Positions 44,152 through 53,931 are shown, counted from the first letter of the stretch. The stretch is DNA of 64,000 nucleotides from Clostridia bacterium (GCA_017502975.1 JAFVTV010000037.1:1-64000), one strand, 5' to 3'. The notes: generated by a model not told the origin, from the sequence alone. Program-made: numbers and translations.

Positions 44152-45249
44152 TTAATTTTTTAGTGCTTCTTTTAACACGCCGCCAATCACCTGTGCAATG
44201 CGGAAGAAGCCGAGGTCATTGGGATGTGCACCGTCAACCGTACAGGTATCCCACATCTCACCTTCAAAGAGGATCTCACCATCCACGAAATACACGTTCT
44301 TATCTCCTTCGGCAAGAGCTCTTTCATAGTTTGAACGAATGATCTCGCGGCGCGTGAAAAGGAACCCACGGCCTACATAATTGACGTTGCCGAGCAATTT
44401 AACGTTTGAGCCCGTCATGAAAATGATCGGGATATCGGGATGCGTTTCGCGCACCTTTTTATAAAAGGGCCAGTGCGTGTCAATCAGGTTTTGCTCGCTG
44501 GGAGTATTGTGGTCATAGTCAAAGACAAACGCAGTCATGTCGAGTGTGGCAATATGCTCTGCCATACCAAACTCACCCTTTGCTTTGCCCGAGAAGCCGA
44601 GGTTGATAATATCTGCATCAAGCATACGGCTGATCATAGCGGGATAGGAGTTGCCGGGGCGCGAAGCAACAGCGCCCTGCGTTGCGGAATGACCGTAAAA
44701 CACAATGGGCTTTTCAAAGGCATAGGGCGTGGGGGCACTGAGATGAGAGCCCTTTTTAAGACCGATATACAGCGCCTTTACCTTATCGTAAAGCGGGAAG
44801 TTAATGGTATAATCGCAATATTTTCCGTCAGTGGACTTGCCCGAGGAATATCCCTCGGTAATGCCCTGAGGCGGAATAAAGGACTTATAGTACATTTCTC
44901 TGCCGCCCTCATAGCCCTCGACCTTGCGATAAAGGTCAAAGCCCGTCTGCCCTGTTTTGGGCATATGGGACATGGGCGTGATATTTTTCATCACGGCCTT
45001 AATGGCAATATAGGTGGAATCGGTGCGAAAGCGCACGCGACCGCCCGTGGTGAGTTTGCGAACGCTGGTAACACCGGGAGAAACGCGCTCAGCCGCCTCC
45101 TTTGGCATACGGGTATAAAGTCCCTCACACTCCTCAAATTTCACACCGTGGATCACGAAAGGTGCATCCTCGATATTAAACCACACGAGATCGGGCTCGG
45201 TAACGTCGGTTTCAACCACTAGATTCTTATCGATTGCATCAATTCTCAT
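44152..45249 (-). CDS. SGNH hydrolase with N-terminal GxDLY domain (copy 1)
   Basis: 365 residues. The N-terminal beta-sandwich carries the GxDLY motif (TGFDLYRK), and the C-terminal domain is an SGNH fold of the Lipase_GDSL_3 type: nucleophile Ser in FYGHSATQGAVASRPGNSYP, block II LGFSGKAKGE, block III TGSN, and block V DGAHPNDLGFFRI. Such proteins are carbohydrate or acyl esterases. There is no signal peptide. It lies 4 bp after copy 2 and shows about two-thirds identity with it, a tandem duplication. Confidence 0.87.
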   Translation of the reverse strand: MRIDAIDKNLVVETDVTEPDLVWFNIEDAPFVIHGVKFEECEGLYTRMPKEAAERVSPGVTSVRKLTTGGRVRFRTDSTYIAIKAVMKNITPMSHMPKTGQTGFDLYRKVEGYEGGREMYYKSFIPPQGITEGYSSGKSTDGKYCDYTINFPLYDKVKALYIGLKKGSHLSAPTPYAFEKPIVFYGHSATQGAVASRPGNSYPAMISRMLDADIINLGFSGKAKGEFGMAEHIATLDMTAFVFDYDHNTPSEQNLIDTHWPFYKKVRETHPDIPIIFMTGSNVKLLGNVNYVGRGFLFTRREIIRSNYERALAEGDKNVYFVDGEILFEGEMWDTCTVDGAHPNDLGFFRIAQVIGGVLKEALKN

Positions 45250-45253
45250 GGCA

Positions 45254-46345
45254 TTATTTCTCCTCGTTCAGTGCTTTTTTCAGCACTTTGCCGATTACCT
45301 GTGACATGCGGTAAAAGCCAAGGTCGTTGGGGTGTGTACCGTCAACCGTGCAGGAATCCCAATGCTTGCCGCCAAAGAGCGTGTAGCCGTCAATAAAATA
45401 GACATTTTTATCGCCTGCGGCAATGGCATTTTCATAAGTCTTGCGAATGATCTCACGGCGATTGTAAAGGAAGCCGCGCCCCGCATAGTTCACGTTGCCC
45501 TGAAGCTTAGTGTTAGGCGCTGTTACCATAATGATCGGGATATCGGGATGTGCCGCACGTACCTTTTTATAGAAGGGCTCGTGCGTATCAATGAGATTTT
45601 GCTCGCTGGGCGTATTATGGTCGTAGTCAAGCACAAATGCACACATCGGAAGCGAAGCCACGTAATCCGCCATACCGGGCTCACCCTTTGCCTTGCCCGA
45701 GAAGCCGAGATTGGTAAAGTTGATATTAAGCTCACGGCTGATCATAGCGGGGTAGGTGTTGCCGGGGCGCAAGGCGCAGCCACCGTGCGTGATAGAGGAC
45801 CCGTAAAATACCACGGGCACCTCCTCTTTGTAGGGTGTGGGCGCACTTAGGCGAGAGCCCTTTTTGAGTGCCACGTAAAGTTCAAGCACACCATCATAAA
45901 TCGGGAAATTGATGGTGTAATCATTATATTTCCCATCGGTTTTCTTACCCGAGGAGTAGCCCTCGGTGATCCCAATGGGCGGCATAAAGGAAAAATAATA
46001 CACGTCCTTGCCACGTTTTTTGTGGTAAAGGTCAAAGCCCGAGTGCCCCAGCCACGTCATATGAGAGGTGGGGGCAACGTTTTTTTGTACCGCCTTGATG
46101 GCGATGTAAGAGGAATCGGTCTTAAAGCGAACGCGCCCGCCCGAGGTCAGCTTACGTGCGCTAACGATACCGGGAGAAGCAAGCTCTGCCGCAGCCCTCG
46201 GCATGCGGGTATAGCGACCCTCAGCCTCCTCAAATTCCACGCCGTAGATCTGAAAAGGCGCCTCCTTGATATTAAACCACACGAGGTCGGGCTCGGTAAT
46301 ATCGGTTTCAACGATAAAATTTCTATCGATATCTTCTATTCTCAT
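45254..46345 (-). CDS. SGNH hydrolase with N-terminal GxDLY domain (copy 2)
   Basis: 363 residues, same architecture: GFDLYHKK, FYGSSITHGGCALRPGNTYP, LGFSGKAKGEPG, DYDHNTPSEQNL and DGTHPNDLGFYRM. Here block I reads GSSITHG, closer to the family consensus than GHSATQG of copy 1. First gene of a two-gene operon. Promoter at 46393-46421. Confidence 0.87.
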   Translation of the reverse strand: MRIEDIDRNFIVETDITEPDLVWFNIKEAPFQIYGVEFEEAEGRYTRMPRAAAELASPGIVSARKLTSGGRVRFKTDSSYIAIKAVQKNVAPTSHMTWLGHSGFDLYHKKRGKDVYYFSFMPPIGITEGYSSGKKTDGKYNDYTINFPIYDGVLELYVALKKGSRLSAPTPYKEEVPVVFYGSSITHGGCALRPGNTYPAMISRELNINFTNLGFSGKAKGEPGMADYVASLPMCAFVLDYDHNTPSEQNLIDTHEPFYKKVRAAHPDIPIIMVTAPNTKLQGNVNYAGRGFLYNRREIIRKTYENAIAAGDKNVYFIDGYTLFGGKHWDSCTVDGTHPNDLGFYRMSQVIGKVLKKALNEEK

Positions 46346-46392
46346 TGAATTTACCTCTTTTCTGCGAGCAATAGCTGCTTTTTAACACTTGA

Positions 46393-46421
46393 ATTTTATC
46401 ATACAGTACACAGAAAGTCAA
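46393..46421 (-). promoter_or_regulatory. Promoter of the SGNH pair
   Basis: On the minus strand TTGACT (46416-46421), 17 bp, TAAAAT (46393-46398). The same TTGACTTTC...GATAAAAT form drives the helicase gene at 43351-43379. Confidence 0.6.
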
Positions 46422-46449
46422 TGATTTTAAAAATTTTTTCGCACCATTA

Positions 46450-46478
46450 TTGCAACTTGTCATAAACTTTGTTATAAT
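46450..46478 (+). promoter_or_regulatory. Promoter of the uracil-DNA glycosylase gene
   Basis: TTGCAA (46450-46455), 17 bp, TATAAT (46473-46478), 32 bp before the start. Confidence 0.65.
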
Positions 46479-46509
46479 ATTTAAAGTTCTTGAAAACGGA
46501 GAGTATAGC

Positions 46510-47061
46510 ATGGATTGGGAAGCACTTGAAAACGAATGCAAAAGCTGTCATAAATGTGACCTTGGCGATACGCGCACAAACTGCGTATTCGGCACAGGAA
46601 GCCGCACGGCAGAGCTGATGTTTGTGGGCGAAGCCCCCGGTGAGCAGGAGGATCTTTCGGGCACGCCGTTCGTCGGGCGCGCAGGAAAGCTGTTAGATCA
46701 GTTTTTAGATGCCGTGGACATTCCGCGTGAAAAAGTGTATATTTCAAACATACTAAAATGCCGTCCGCCGCAAAACCGCGATCCTTCCCCTGCGGAGGAG
46801 GAGGCGTGCATTGGGTATCTATACGAGCAGATGCGCCTCATTCGCCCAAAGGTGATCGTTTGCCTTGGCAGAATTGCCGCCATGAAGCTTATCAAGCCCG
46901 ATTTCCGTATTACAAAAGAGCACGGAGAATGGTTTTTGAAGGGCGATCATTTGATGACTGCCGTCTACCACCCCGCCTACCTATTGCGTGACCCACGCAA
47001 AAAAGATGATATGCTGCTTGACATGCAGCGACTAAAGTCCAAGCTTGATGAATTAACCTGA
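46510..47061 (+). CDS. Family 4 uracil-DNA glycosylase
   Basis: About 183 residues. Cysteines in CKSCHKCDLGDTRTN and near NILKCRPP form the iron-sulfur site of family 4 enzymes; VGEAPGEQEDLSGTPFVGRAG is motif A (the catalytic GEAPG), and HPAYLLRDP is motif B. It removes uracil from DNA. Start 46510 follows CGGAGAG; the frame is open for 20 codons upstream, across the promoter. It is followed after 8 bp by the AEC transporter gene, likely co-transcribed. Confidence 0.93.
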   Translation: MDWEALENECKSCHKCDLGDTRTNCVFGTGSRTAELMFVGEAPGEQEDLSGTPFVGRAGKLLDQFLDAVDIPREKVYISNILKCRPPQNRDPSPAEEEACIGYLYEQMRLIRPKVIVCLGRIAAMKLIKPDFRITKEHGEWFLKGDHLMTAVYHPAYLLRDPRKKDDMLLDMQRLKSKLDELT

Positions 47062-47069
47062 GGTATACA

Positions 47070-48035
47070 ATGGATCTTACTACTTTTTTTAATCTTTTAA
47101 CTATAATCGGCGTTCTTTTCCTTGTGATGATAGTAGGTTTTTTCTGTCGCAAGCGAGGCATTATCAACGACGTTTCCTCAAACCGCATGTCAAAGCTTAT
47201 TATCGAGGTGGGGCAACCCGCACTGATCATTGGGTCACTCGCAGGTAAGCAGTTTAACTGGGAGCTTTTGCGCGAGGGCCTGCTCTATCTTGCAATCGGC
47301 TTTGTGCTTCATCCCTTAATGAGCGGGATCGGACTCCTGTTTGGGCGTGCCTTCCCCGATTTTGATGAGAGAAAGCTTTCGGTATTTGCGCTTACCTTTA
47401 CAAACGCCGCCTTTATCGGCTTTCCCATTCTTGCAGCTGTCTTCCCAGAAAACGGCGTTTTCTACGGCTCGTTTTTCATCATCGGCTTCCACGTATATAT
47501 GTGGACTTTCGGCATCTGGCTTCTCTCAAGAGGGCGTGATGACATCAAGCTGACTCCCAAAAAAGCTATCATTAATTTTGGCACAATTCCCTGCATGATA
47601 GGTCTTGGGCTTTATCTTTTGAAGGCGGTTTTGCCAATGCCCGCGCTCTTGCTTGATTGCTGCACTTACCTTGGCAACCTTTGCATGCCCATTTCGGTGC
47701 TGATTACGGGCGCACTCATTGCAACACAGGATCTGCGTGCCATTTTAAAAAGCCCACGCCTATATATTTTTAATGCGGTTAAGCTGATCGGCTTACCGAT
47801 TATCGTTTGCCTGATTGCAAAGCTTGTTACACTCGGCTTTTCAAACAGCTACGAGCTTGTCATGTTTTGCACCGTCATCTCGGCACTGCCAAGCGCCTCT
47901 ACCGTGGCAATGCTGGCAGAGCTTTACAGCATCAAGCCCGGATACGCCGCGCAAACGGTTGGTACCACGTCACTGTTTTCCGTTGCTACCCTACCGTTAC
48001 TGTATTTCATTGGTGATTTTGTAGCAAAGCTGTAA
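47070..48035 (+). CDS. AEC (auxin efflux carrier) family transporter
   Basis: 321 residues with about ten membrane helices in two five-helix halves. RMSKLIIEVGQPALIIGSL and FTNAAFIGFPILAAVFPENGVFYGSFFI are the first-half signatures; LPSASTVAMLAELYSIKPGYAAQTVGTTSLFSVATLPLLY ends the second half. Bacterial AEC proteins export or import organic acids such as malate; the substrate is unknown here. Confidence 0.88.
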   Translation: MDLTTFFNLLTIIGVLFLVMIVGFFCRKRGIINDVSSNRMSKLIIEVGQPALIIGSLAGKQFNWELLREGLLYLAIGFVLHPLMSGIGLLFGRAFPDFDERKLSVFALTFTNAAFIGFPILAAVFPENGVFYGSFFIIGFHVYMWTFGIWLLSRGRDDIKLTPKKAIINFGTIPCMIGLGLYLLKAVLPMPALLLDCCTYLGNLCMPISVLITGALIATQDLRAILKSPRLYIFNAVKLIGLPIIVCLIAKLVTLGFSNSYELVMFCTVISALPSASTVAMLAELYSIKPGYAAQTVGTTSLFSVATLPLLYFIGDFVAKL

Positions 48036-48044
48036 TAAAAAAGC

Positions 48045-48079
48045 AAAAAGGAACCGCCCATTTAAGCGGTTCCTTTTTT
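48045..48079 (+). terminator. Terminator after the AEC gene
   Basis: AAAAAGGAACCGC pairs with GCGGTTCCTTTTTT. Confidence 0.93.
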
Positions 48080-48176
48080 GCGTAGCCAAGGTGCGCGACG
48101 TAATCCTCGCAGCACGCGAGCGTGATACAAGGGTTGCAGTGCGCCGCTACGGCGCACCGCTTATAGATAAATGCTA

Positions 48177-48275
48177 TTATTCGATAAATCTTAAGGGGAA
48201 TACAATTTCCGATAGTAGGATCTCATCTCCAAAGGTATCACGCTTGTATTCTCGATTTACTTTCTCAAGCTCGCG
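48177..48275 (-). other. In-frame, post-stop copy of the C-terminal tail motif
   Basis: Directly after the TAA of the giant gene at 48276, the same frame stays open for 32 codons to another stop and contains EYKRDTFGDEILLSEI. This repeats the tail FGDEILLPEI found at the ends of all three giant proteins, but with different codons (CTA CTA for TTG TTG, GGA for GGC). It would be reached only by stop readthrough, or it is the 3' remnant of a further paralogue. The rest of the gap (48083-48176) contains GC-rich hairpins and no gene. Confidence 0.6.
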
Positions 48276-51200
48276 TTACCCCGCCAGAGTAATCTCCGGC
48301 AACAAGATCTCATCGCCAAAAATATCGATGGCGAGATCCTCACCCAAATACGGAGACTCCTCAATCTCAGGCTCTTCAGGCAGAGTGGTGTCGGAGAAGT
48401 AGTTGCCACGCCACAAGAGATACCCCGAACCTGTGTATTTGGTAGCAGATTGGTTGGTGGAGAAATCGTACCCAACAAAATAACCTGTTCCATAGGAAAT
48501 GGCAGAGGTTTTAGCCACGTTGGTAAGTCCTGCCAAAAACGCATTTGCCTCGCTTAACACCTCAGCGGCAGTGTTTGCCTCACCAAGACCGGCAATGCCG
48601 TCCTCGGTAAAGGTCATCGTGGGGTTATACCCTTCGCCGCTTGCCAAGGAAAGCGCGCGGCTTGTTAAAATGTAGCGCCAACGGGTATTTTTAATCATCT
48701 CAAGATTTTCAAGCGTGATTCTATCCGTAGAACTGTTCTTGGTCTTGCTTTGCACAGCGGCGGACGTGTTTTGCCACAAAATGATCTGCGGATTGATAAG
48801 CTGATAAAGCTCTCCCTCACCACCTGTACCGTGATGTGCATTCATCATAATATCGGATTCAAGGTAAGCTCCGTAGGTAGCGCGCAAAGCTCTTGCGGTA
48901 CGTGCATAAATATCACCCAGTGACATTGCGCTGATCTTTGAGGCTGCCACGGTATTTGCACTCACGGTATTACCGTTTTCCACATCGTGTGCATGTACGG
49001 TCAAGCGTATCACCGCGCAAGCGTTATTAAAGGCTTGCATTGACCAAGGATGCATATCCTCAGGGGTAAACATGACCTCAAATTCAAGATTGCCCACAAA
49101 GAATTTTTGACCGGTATGCACATTATAAAAGGGTACGGGATCGTTTGCACCGTTTGAAGTACCTTTAAACCAATTTTCCGTTCCAAGTCTATTCTGGATA
49201 TTCAGATTGATAGAATGTGCATTGTAGGCCTCCTCACTCGACGGGAAATTGCCAATGATAGCATCCACAACAAGAGTAGAGCCAAAATAACTCTTTTTGG
49301 AAACAGCATTGAGCAGACCCACGTGATCAGCGTGTCCGTGCGTGAGATACCATGCGGAAATACGGATAGGAGCTGCTTCTGTGGGGTTCTTGCCGTATAT
49401 TCCTTTATAAAGCGCCTTTAATACATTGGCGAAATTTGTAACCTCAGCCGATGTACCGTTGCCGCCGTCAACCACAACAAAGGAACCATCCTCAAGTGTA
49501 TAAACATAGCATCCGGCTGAGCCAAGCTGCACCACGGTAAGCTTGGAATCAGTCACCTTTTGGTAAGACTGCTTGGTAAGGAAGTTTTGAGGCAGAATAT
49601 GGTTTATATAAGAAACACTATCGGTTATTCTCGAGGAAATGACGCGCAGCGTCGGTCTGAACATTTCACCGAGTTTAGTGTCTTCACTCAGTTCCTGATT
49701 ATATGCATGCTTATAAGCATGATACATAACATGGAGCATGATGCCCTCTCCATTGTTTGCCGTGCGATTCACATACGTCACAAAGCAACTACCCTCAACA
49801 AAGCGCTCCTCCATATATACGGTATATCCGTTTTGTTGTAGCTTTTTGCAGTAAAAATAGTAATCGGCAAATACTGCATCAAGATAGTACAACTGGAGTT
49901 CACCGTTAGATACATTTACTGCACCCGAGAGCGCAAGATCATCAGGACGAGGATACGCGGTAATAAACTGCCCGACATCTTCGGCAACATTACTCGCTCC
50001 TGTAGCACCCTCTACGCTATCAAAAGCACCCGTAAATCCGTTGCTGTTGCCTCTTTCAAACTCGTATTCGGCAGGAATGGCATATACATCTATCGCTGCA
50101 TCGCCATTGAGATCCAAAGCATAATCGCCAAGATCGGCTAGGAAAAGGCTCTTCGCGAGGCGCAGCGTGGTATCATCATACGAGGTAATCACAACGTTAC
50201 CGTCCTTTATGAAATAGCCGTAATATCCTACGTCCTTTTCGCCCGCAAGCAAAAGCTCACGCGCAAGATCGGTAAGGCCAACGTGAATCGCGCCCCCATT
50301 CATGGCAAAGCTATCCGGAACATAGGCGAAATTAAACCCTGCGTTAAAGCCACCGCCCATAAGTGCCGCGCCAATCTCCATTGCCGCATACAAGGGATAA
50401 TCAAGACCAATATTGTCATTGTTTGCATCATTGTTATACAAATGATTGCCGCTGCTGTTGAAGCCTTGCCCTTCGTAATGCTCCCCGGTGATGCTATAAA
50501 GGCTTAAGAAAATATTGTAAGCGCGCATATCACGTGTGTGGGGGTAAACAATGGGCGTTTCTAAGTTGAGAATCGTCATTTCCACGTTGGAAGCAACGAT
50601 CTCTGTAAGATCGAACGCGGCGCCGTTTGCCACTTTGCAGATCTCCTCAAATACGTTAAGCGCGCACATGGCAAGCGCCTCATTACTGCCTGCGATCACA
50701 ATATTCTCACCAACCACACCAATGTAATAGCCGCAGCCCTCTACTTCAGCAAGTGCCTGCTTTACAGTGTTACCCGTACTGCCAACCAAAATGGGCATGC
50801 CTGTGCTGCCATACCCATAATTTTCAAGTGCTTGCACGAGAGATGTTGCCTTGTTTTGCAGATTGGTGCCAACCGTACCGTCAAAGGAAACAGCAGTGGC
50901 AGGAATCACACCTGTAGTAGTGGAAAGCGTGTGCGTATAGCTGCTGCATTGACGCAAAAGCTCCTGCTCTTGCGTGGTATATGCGCTATATGCGCCCGCC
51001 TTATAAAGCGATGGATATCCCGACTCGACCGTGCTTGTATATGCCTTTTTGGCAACACTTGCCATAGTATGTGCATTTTTCGCCACATCATAAGTGCTAT
51101 AATAATACGTACCGTCTACAAGCACGTAAGAAACCGCAGCATAAGCGCGCTCACAACTGCTAAGCTGTATCAATCCCCCGTTAAAGCTAATGCTTCCGCT

Positions 51201-53096
51201 TTCCGGGTCTTGTACAATACTTTCGCTTGCCGAAATATCCACATAAGGAATTTCAATATTGGCAGAAGCATTCCAGCCATTCAAAGCGGCGTGGGTAAAA
51301 CCACCTGCTGCCGCAACATATTCTGCAGGTGCAATCAGCGTGCCAAAGGTATAGTCTTCACCATAGACGTATCCCATTTGAGTCAAGGCATCCACAACTG
51401 AGCCCGGAATGGTAGATTTGAAAAGGATGCCCGGCTGGGAATCTACAATTGTGACAAATGCACCGTCAACCATAACGGGAGAATACGTGGTGTCGGCATT
51501 CTCTTCATAGGCTTGATAACAATAATAGTTCAAACCGTTGTATTGAACCGTTACGGTGTTTTGAACAAACGGAACATCCTCACCAATGGCATCGTTCCTA
51601 TCTATTACATAGGTTTTGATGTAGCGAGAAAGCAGCACTGCATCAGTAATCACGACCTCGGAATTACCAACACTTACATCAACAAGCGGAGAAACACCGA
51701 CACTCTCATTTATGAATACACCGCCACTAAGTAAAATATCCACGTCACAAAGAAAGTACATTTTAGTGGGATCTTCATAATTATCAGCATTCAGCTCATC
51801 AACATCAACGCCAACCGAAGTGCGCAGCAGCACGCCACCGCTTATTCCAGTGCTTTCCTCAATTTTAAATGTGCCGCCCGTAATTTCAAAGTAATCTCCC
51901 TTGTCCTTTCTCAGCGCAACATCAAACAAAGCATTGCCCTGCGTGGTAAAGGTACCGCCACTCACACAAATATTACCTGCACAAGCGTAAAATAGCGCAT
52001 TGGAAGCATTAGCTGCCCCTGTAAAAATACCGTTGGTAATGGACACGGGAATTGCACATTTGACAGTTAACACGCGCCCTGCGTTGGCAACGTGAAACGT
52101 GCCACCCTCAACTGTTAGACTTGCCCCGCTATCGGCAAACAACGCTACACCCTTATTTTGAATGTCAAAGATACCGCCTTCAACAGTTAAGGTATCGTCA
52201 ACTCCATTCAAATAGACCGCAGCACCACCATCAGAGAGGACCGTAAAGCTACCCCCTTCGATTACAATATCAGTAGCAGTAACCAATTTTTGGTTCACAA
52301 TATCCGCCGAGCCGATAAAGCTACCGCCTGTAACGGTAAGCGTGCCGGATCGCATATCTATTATCGTGTCTACGTGACAGGAGAACGTACCGCCCGTGAT
52401 CTTAACCGAAGCACTACCGCTGTTCCCGTAAACCACAGCAAAGCTCTTGCTGGAATCATCCCTATTATCTAAAATAAAATTACCGCCGTTTATTTCAAGA
52501 TAGGTCGATCCTCGATTTACGTAAAACAAATATTCTTCTGCCGCAGCGGTATTTCTGTTAAAAGTACCGTTGTTGATATAAATGTTTGAGCCTGCTAAAT
52601 AAGAACTGCCTGCTGCTCCGATAGCACCGTAAAAGGTGCCGCCATTGACGTTAAGCGTTGCAAACCCCTGCACACCGATGGCAAGCCCACTTCTTGAAGC
52701 GCTGCCACTTGAACTGATCATTGTGCCACTCTCAACCGTTAGCTCTGTGTTTTGGTATTTTACCATAACAGCGGTTGTTTGAAGAGCGGTTATAGAAATA
52801 TCGCGAAGTGTGACCTCGCCCGCCTCAATAACCAGTCCGCCCGCTGTAAACGTAACAGTGACACCGGAGCTGCCGCAAAGCGTATAGGCTTTATCCGCAT
52901 TAAGGATAAGATCCTCAGAAAGTTCTATGCTTGCAGTCACCATAACGGTGTCGCCGTCGACAACACTGCCGATGGCGTTTTGGAGTTCTGCCTGTGTGCC
53001 TACCTCATGCACCGTGGCGGACGCTGCAACAGCAGTTATCACAAGCATCAGAACCACCAAAAACAAAAACAAGATCAAGCGTGTTTGTTTTTTCAT
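48276..53096 (-). CDS. Giant secreted beta-helix/MBL protein (paralogue C)
   Basis: 1606 residues from the ATG at 53096 (preceded by GGAGAACAGAGG). Signal peptide KKQTRLILFLFLVVLMLVITAVAASA. Residues about 35-480 form a right-handed beta-helix with repeated GGTF/GGSF turns (NGGTFYGAIG, TGGTFSCHVD, EGGTFHVANA). A domain with GTLIAPAEYVAAAGGFTHAAL follows, then two GH20b-like modules (PILVGSTGNTVKQALAEVEG...; AIHVGLTDLARELLLAGEKD), a linker domain (YVNRTANNGEGIMLHVMYHAY) and the MBL domain with HGHADH at 1253-1258, VHTGQKFFVGNLEFEV, SLGDIYA and NAHHGTGGEGE. It ends with FGDEILLPEITLAG. Metal ligands are intact. Probably a surface hydrolase; substrate unknown. Beta-helix repeats suggest polysaccharide binding. 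Confidence 0.75.
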   Translation of the reverse strand: MKKQTRLILFLFLVVLMLVITAVAASATVHEVGTQAELQNAIGSVVDGDTVMVTASIELSEDLILNADKAYTLCGSSGVTVTFTAGGLVIEAGEVTLRDISITALQTTAVMVKYQNTELTVESGTMISSSGSASRSGLAIGVQGFATLNVNGGTFYGAIGAAGSSYLAGSNIYINNGTFNRNTAAAEEYLFYVNRGSTYLEINGGNFILDNRDDSSKSFAVVYGNSGSASVKITGGTFSCHVDTIIDMRSGTLTVTGGSFIGSADIVNQKLVTATDIVIEGGSFTVLSDGGAAVYLNGVDDTLTVEGGIFDIQNKGVALFADSGASLTVEGGTFHVANAGRVLTVKCAIPVSITNGIFTGAANASNALFYACAGNICVSGGTFTTQGNALFDVALRKDKGDYFEITGGTFKIEESTGISGGVLLRTSVGVDVDELNADNYEDPTKMYFLCDVDILLSGGVFINESVGVSPLVDVSVGNSEVVITDAVLLSRYIKTYVIDRNDAIGEDVPFVQNTVTVQYNGLNYYCYQAYEENADTTYSPVMVDGAFVTIVDSQPGILFKSTIPGSVVDALTQMGYVYGEDYTFGTLIAPAEYVAAAGGFTHAALNGWNASANIEIPYVDISASESIVQDPESGSISFNGGLIQLSSCERAYAAVSYVLVDGTYYYSTYDVAKNAHTMASVAKKAYTSTVESGYPSLYKAGAYSAYTTQEQELLRQCSSYTHTLSTTTGVIPATAVSFDGTVGTNLQNKATSLVQALENYGYGSTGMPILVGSTGNTVKQALAEVEGCGYYIGVVGENIVIAGSNEALAMCALNVFEEICKVANGAAFDLTEIVASNVEMTILNLETPIVYPHTRDMRAYNIFLSLYSITGEHYEGQGFNSSGNHLYNNDANNDNIGLDYPLYAAMEIGAALMGGGFNAGFNFAYVPDSFAMNGGAIHVGLTDLARELLLAGEKDVGYYGYFIKDGNVVITSYDDTTLRLAKSLFLADLGDYALDLNGDAAIDVYAIPAEYEFERGNSNGFTGAFDSVEGATGASNVAEDVGQFITAYPRPDDLALSGAVNVSNGELQLYYLDAVFADYYFYCKKLQQNGYTVYMEERFVEGSCFVTYVNRTANNGEGIMLHVMYHAYKHAYNQELSEDTKLGEMFRPTLRVISSRITDSVSYINHILPQNFLTKQSYQKVTDSKLTVVQLGSAGCYVYTLEDGSFVVVDGGNGTSAEVTNFANVLKALYKGIYGKNPTEAAPIRISAWYLTHGHADHVGLLNAVSKKSYFGSTLVVDAIIGNFPSSEEAYNAHSINLNIQNRLGTENWFKGTSNGANDPVPFYNVHTGQKFFVGNLEFEVMFTPEDMHPWSMQAFNNACAVIRLTVHAHDVENGNTVSANTVAASKISAMSLGDIYARTARALRATYGAYLESDIMMNAHHGTGGEGELYQLINPQIILWQNTSAAVQSKTKNSSTDRITLENLEMIKNTRWRYILTSRALSLASGEGYNPTMTFTEDGIAGLGEANTAAEVLSEANAFLAGLTNVAKTSAISYGTGYFVGYDFSTNQSATKYTGSGYLLWRGNYFSDTTLPEEPEIEESPYLGEDLAIDIFGDEILLPEITLAG

Positions 53097-53149
53097 ACCT
53101 CTGTTCTCCTTTTCCATAATTTTAAACTTTAGCACTCTAATGGTGCCAT

Positions 53150-53184
53150 ATGGAAATTATACCATTATTTTCCATTCGTGTCAA
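53150..53184 (-). promoter_or_regulatory. Promoter of paralogue C with overlapping inverted repeat
   Basis: On the minus strand TTGACA (53179-53184), 17 bp, TATAAT (53156-53161). ATGGAAA and TTTCCAT (53150-53156 and 53169-53175) form an inverted repeat that spans the -10 box and most of the spacer, a plausible operator. Confidence 0.75.
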
Positions 53185-53321
53185 TTCGTATGTGAATTTT
53201 CTCTGTTTTAACCAATTTTTACCATTTAATTGGGCTTGTTTTCCGATGCACTTTGATTTTTCTCTTGTTACCCTTCATCTATTTATATACTGATGTTTTT
53301 ATCAAGTTGTCATTTTAAACA

Positions 53322-53366
53322 AAAAAACACCCGCCGATATCTGTCTTAGACAAATATCGGCGGGTT
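53322..53366 (-). terminator. Terminator after the small membrane protein gene
   Basis: CCCGCCGATATCTGTC pairs with GACAAATATCGGCGGG; on the minus strand GTGTTTTTTTG follows. Confidence 0.9.
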
Positions 53367-53370
53367 GAAA

Positions 53371-53877
53371 TTATTTGGCGAGCAATATTTCTCGCATGCA
53401 AGTATAAAACACATCGTATGCGGTAAGGTCTTTAGGTTCAAAGTAAAAGGCAGTACCGTCGGCATAAAAGTAGATCGCGCTTTCAGTAAAATACAGCGAC
53501 TCGTACTCCCCTGCCACGGTTCTTATTTGCCACTTGGTATCCCATGCACCCTCAAGCATGGCAATATTATCCTTATTGGTAAATCCTGCCTCATCTACGA
53601 CTGAAAGCTTTTCTCGAAGTAAGCTTACCTCCTCGCCCGTGAGCATGACCTGCACACCGCGATCGGCAATCGTACCTTGTGACTCCATAAGGGGATCGGA
53701 AAGGAGCATACGCTCATATTCAGCCGTTAAAAAAAGCTCTACACGCTCTTGAAAAATTTTTTTCTCACGCAGCTGCGGCATAAATATAGTAAAAAATATA
53801 ATGATCAGGGCAAGCGTGAGTATTATAATACCCACTACTGTAACACCAACATTTTTACTTTTAAGCTTTATTGACAT
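53371..53877 (-). CDS. Small single-pass membrane protein, unknown
   Basis: 168 residues. One membrane helix (VGVTVVGIIILTLALIIIFFTIF, about 10-33) is followed by an extracytoplasmic part with no family I recognise; its C-terminal half looks like a small beta-rich domain (GEYESLYFTESAIYFYADGTAFYFE). It lies 54 bp downstream of spoVAF on the same strand, shares a terminator and is probably co-transcribed, so expression in the forespore is possible. Confidence 0.6.
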   Translation of the reverse strand: MSIKLKSKNVGVTVVGIIILTLALIIIFFTIFMPQLREKKIFQERVELFLTAEYERMLLSDPLMESQGTIADRGVQVMLTGEEVSLLREKLSVVDEAGFTNKDNIAMLEGAWDTKWQIRTVAGEYESLYFTESAIYFYADGTAFYFEPKDLTAYDVFYTCMREILLAK

Positions 53878-53931
53878 ACCGTCACCCCATTTTTAATGCT
53901 TCATATAGTATAGCACGGCATGATGGCAAAG

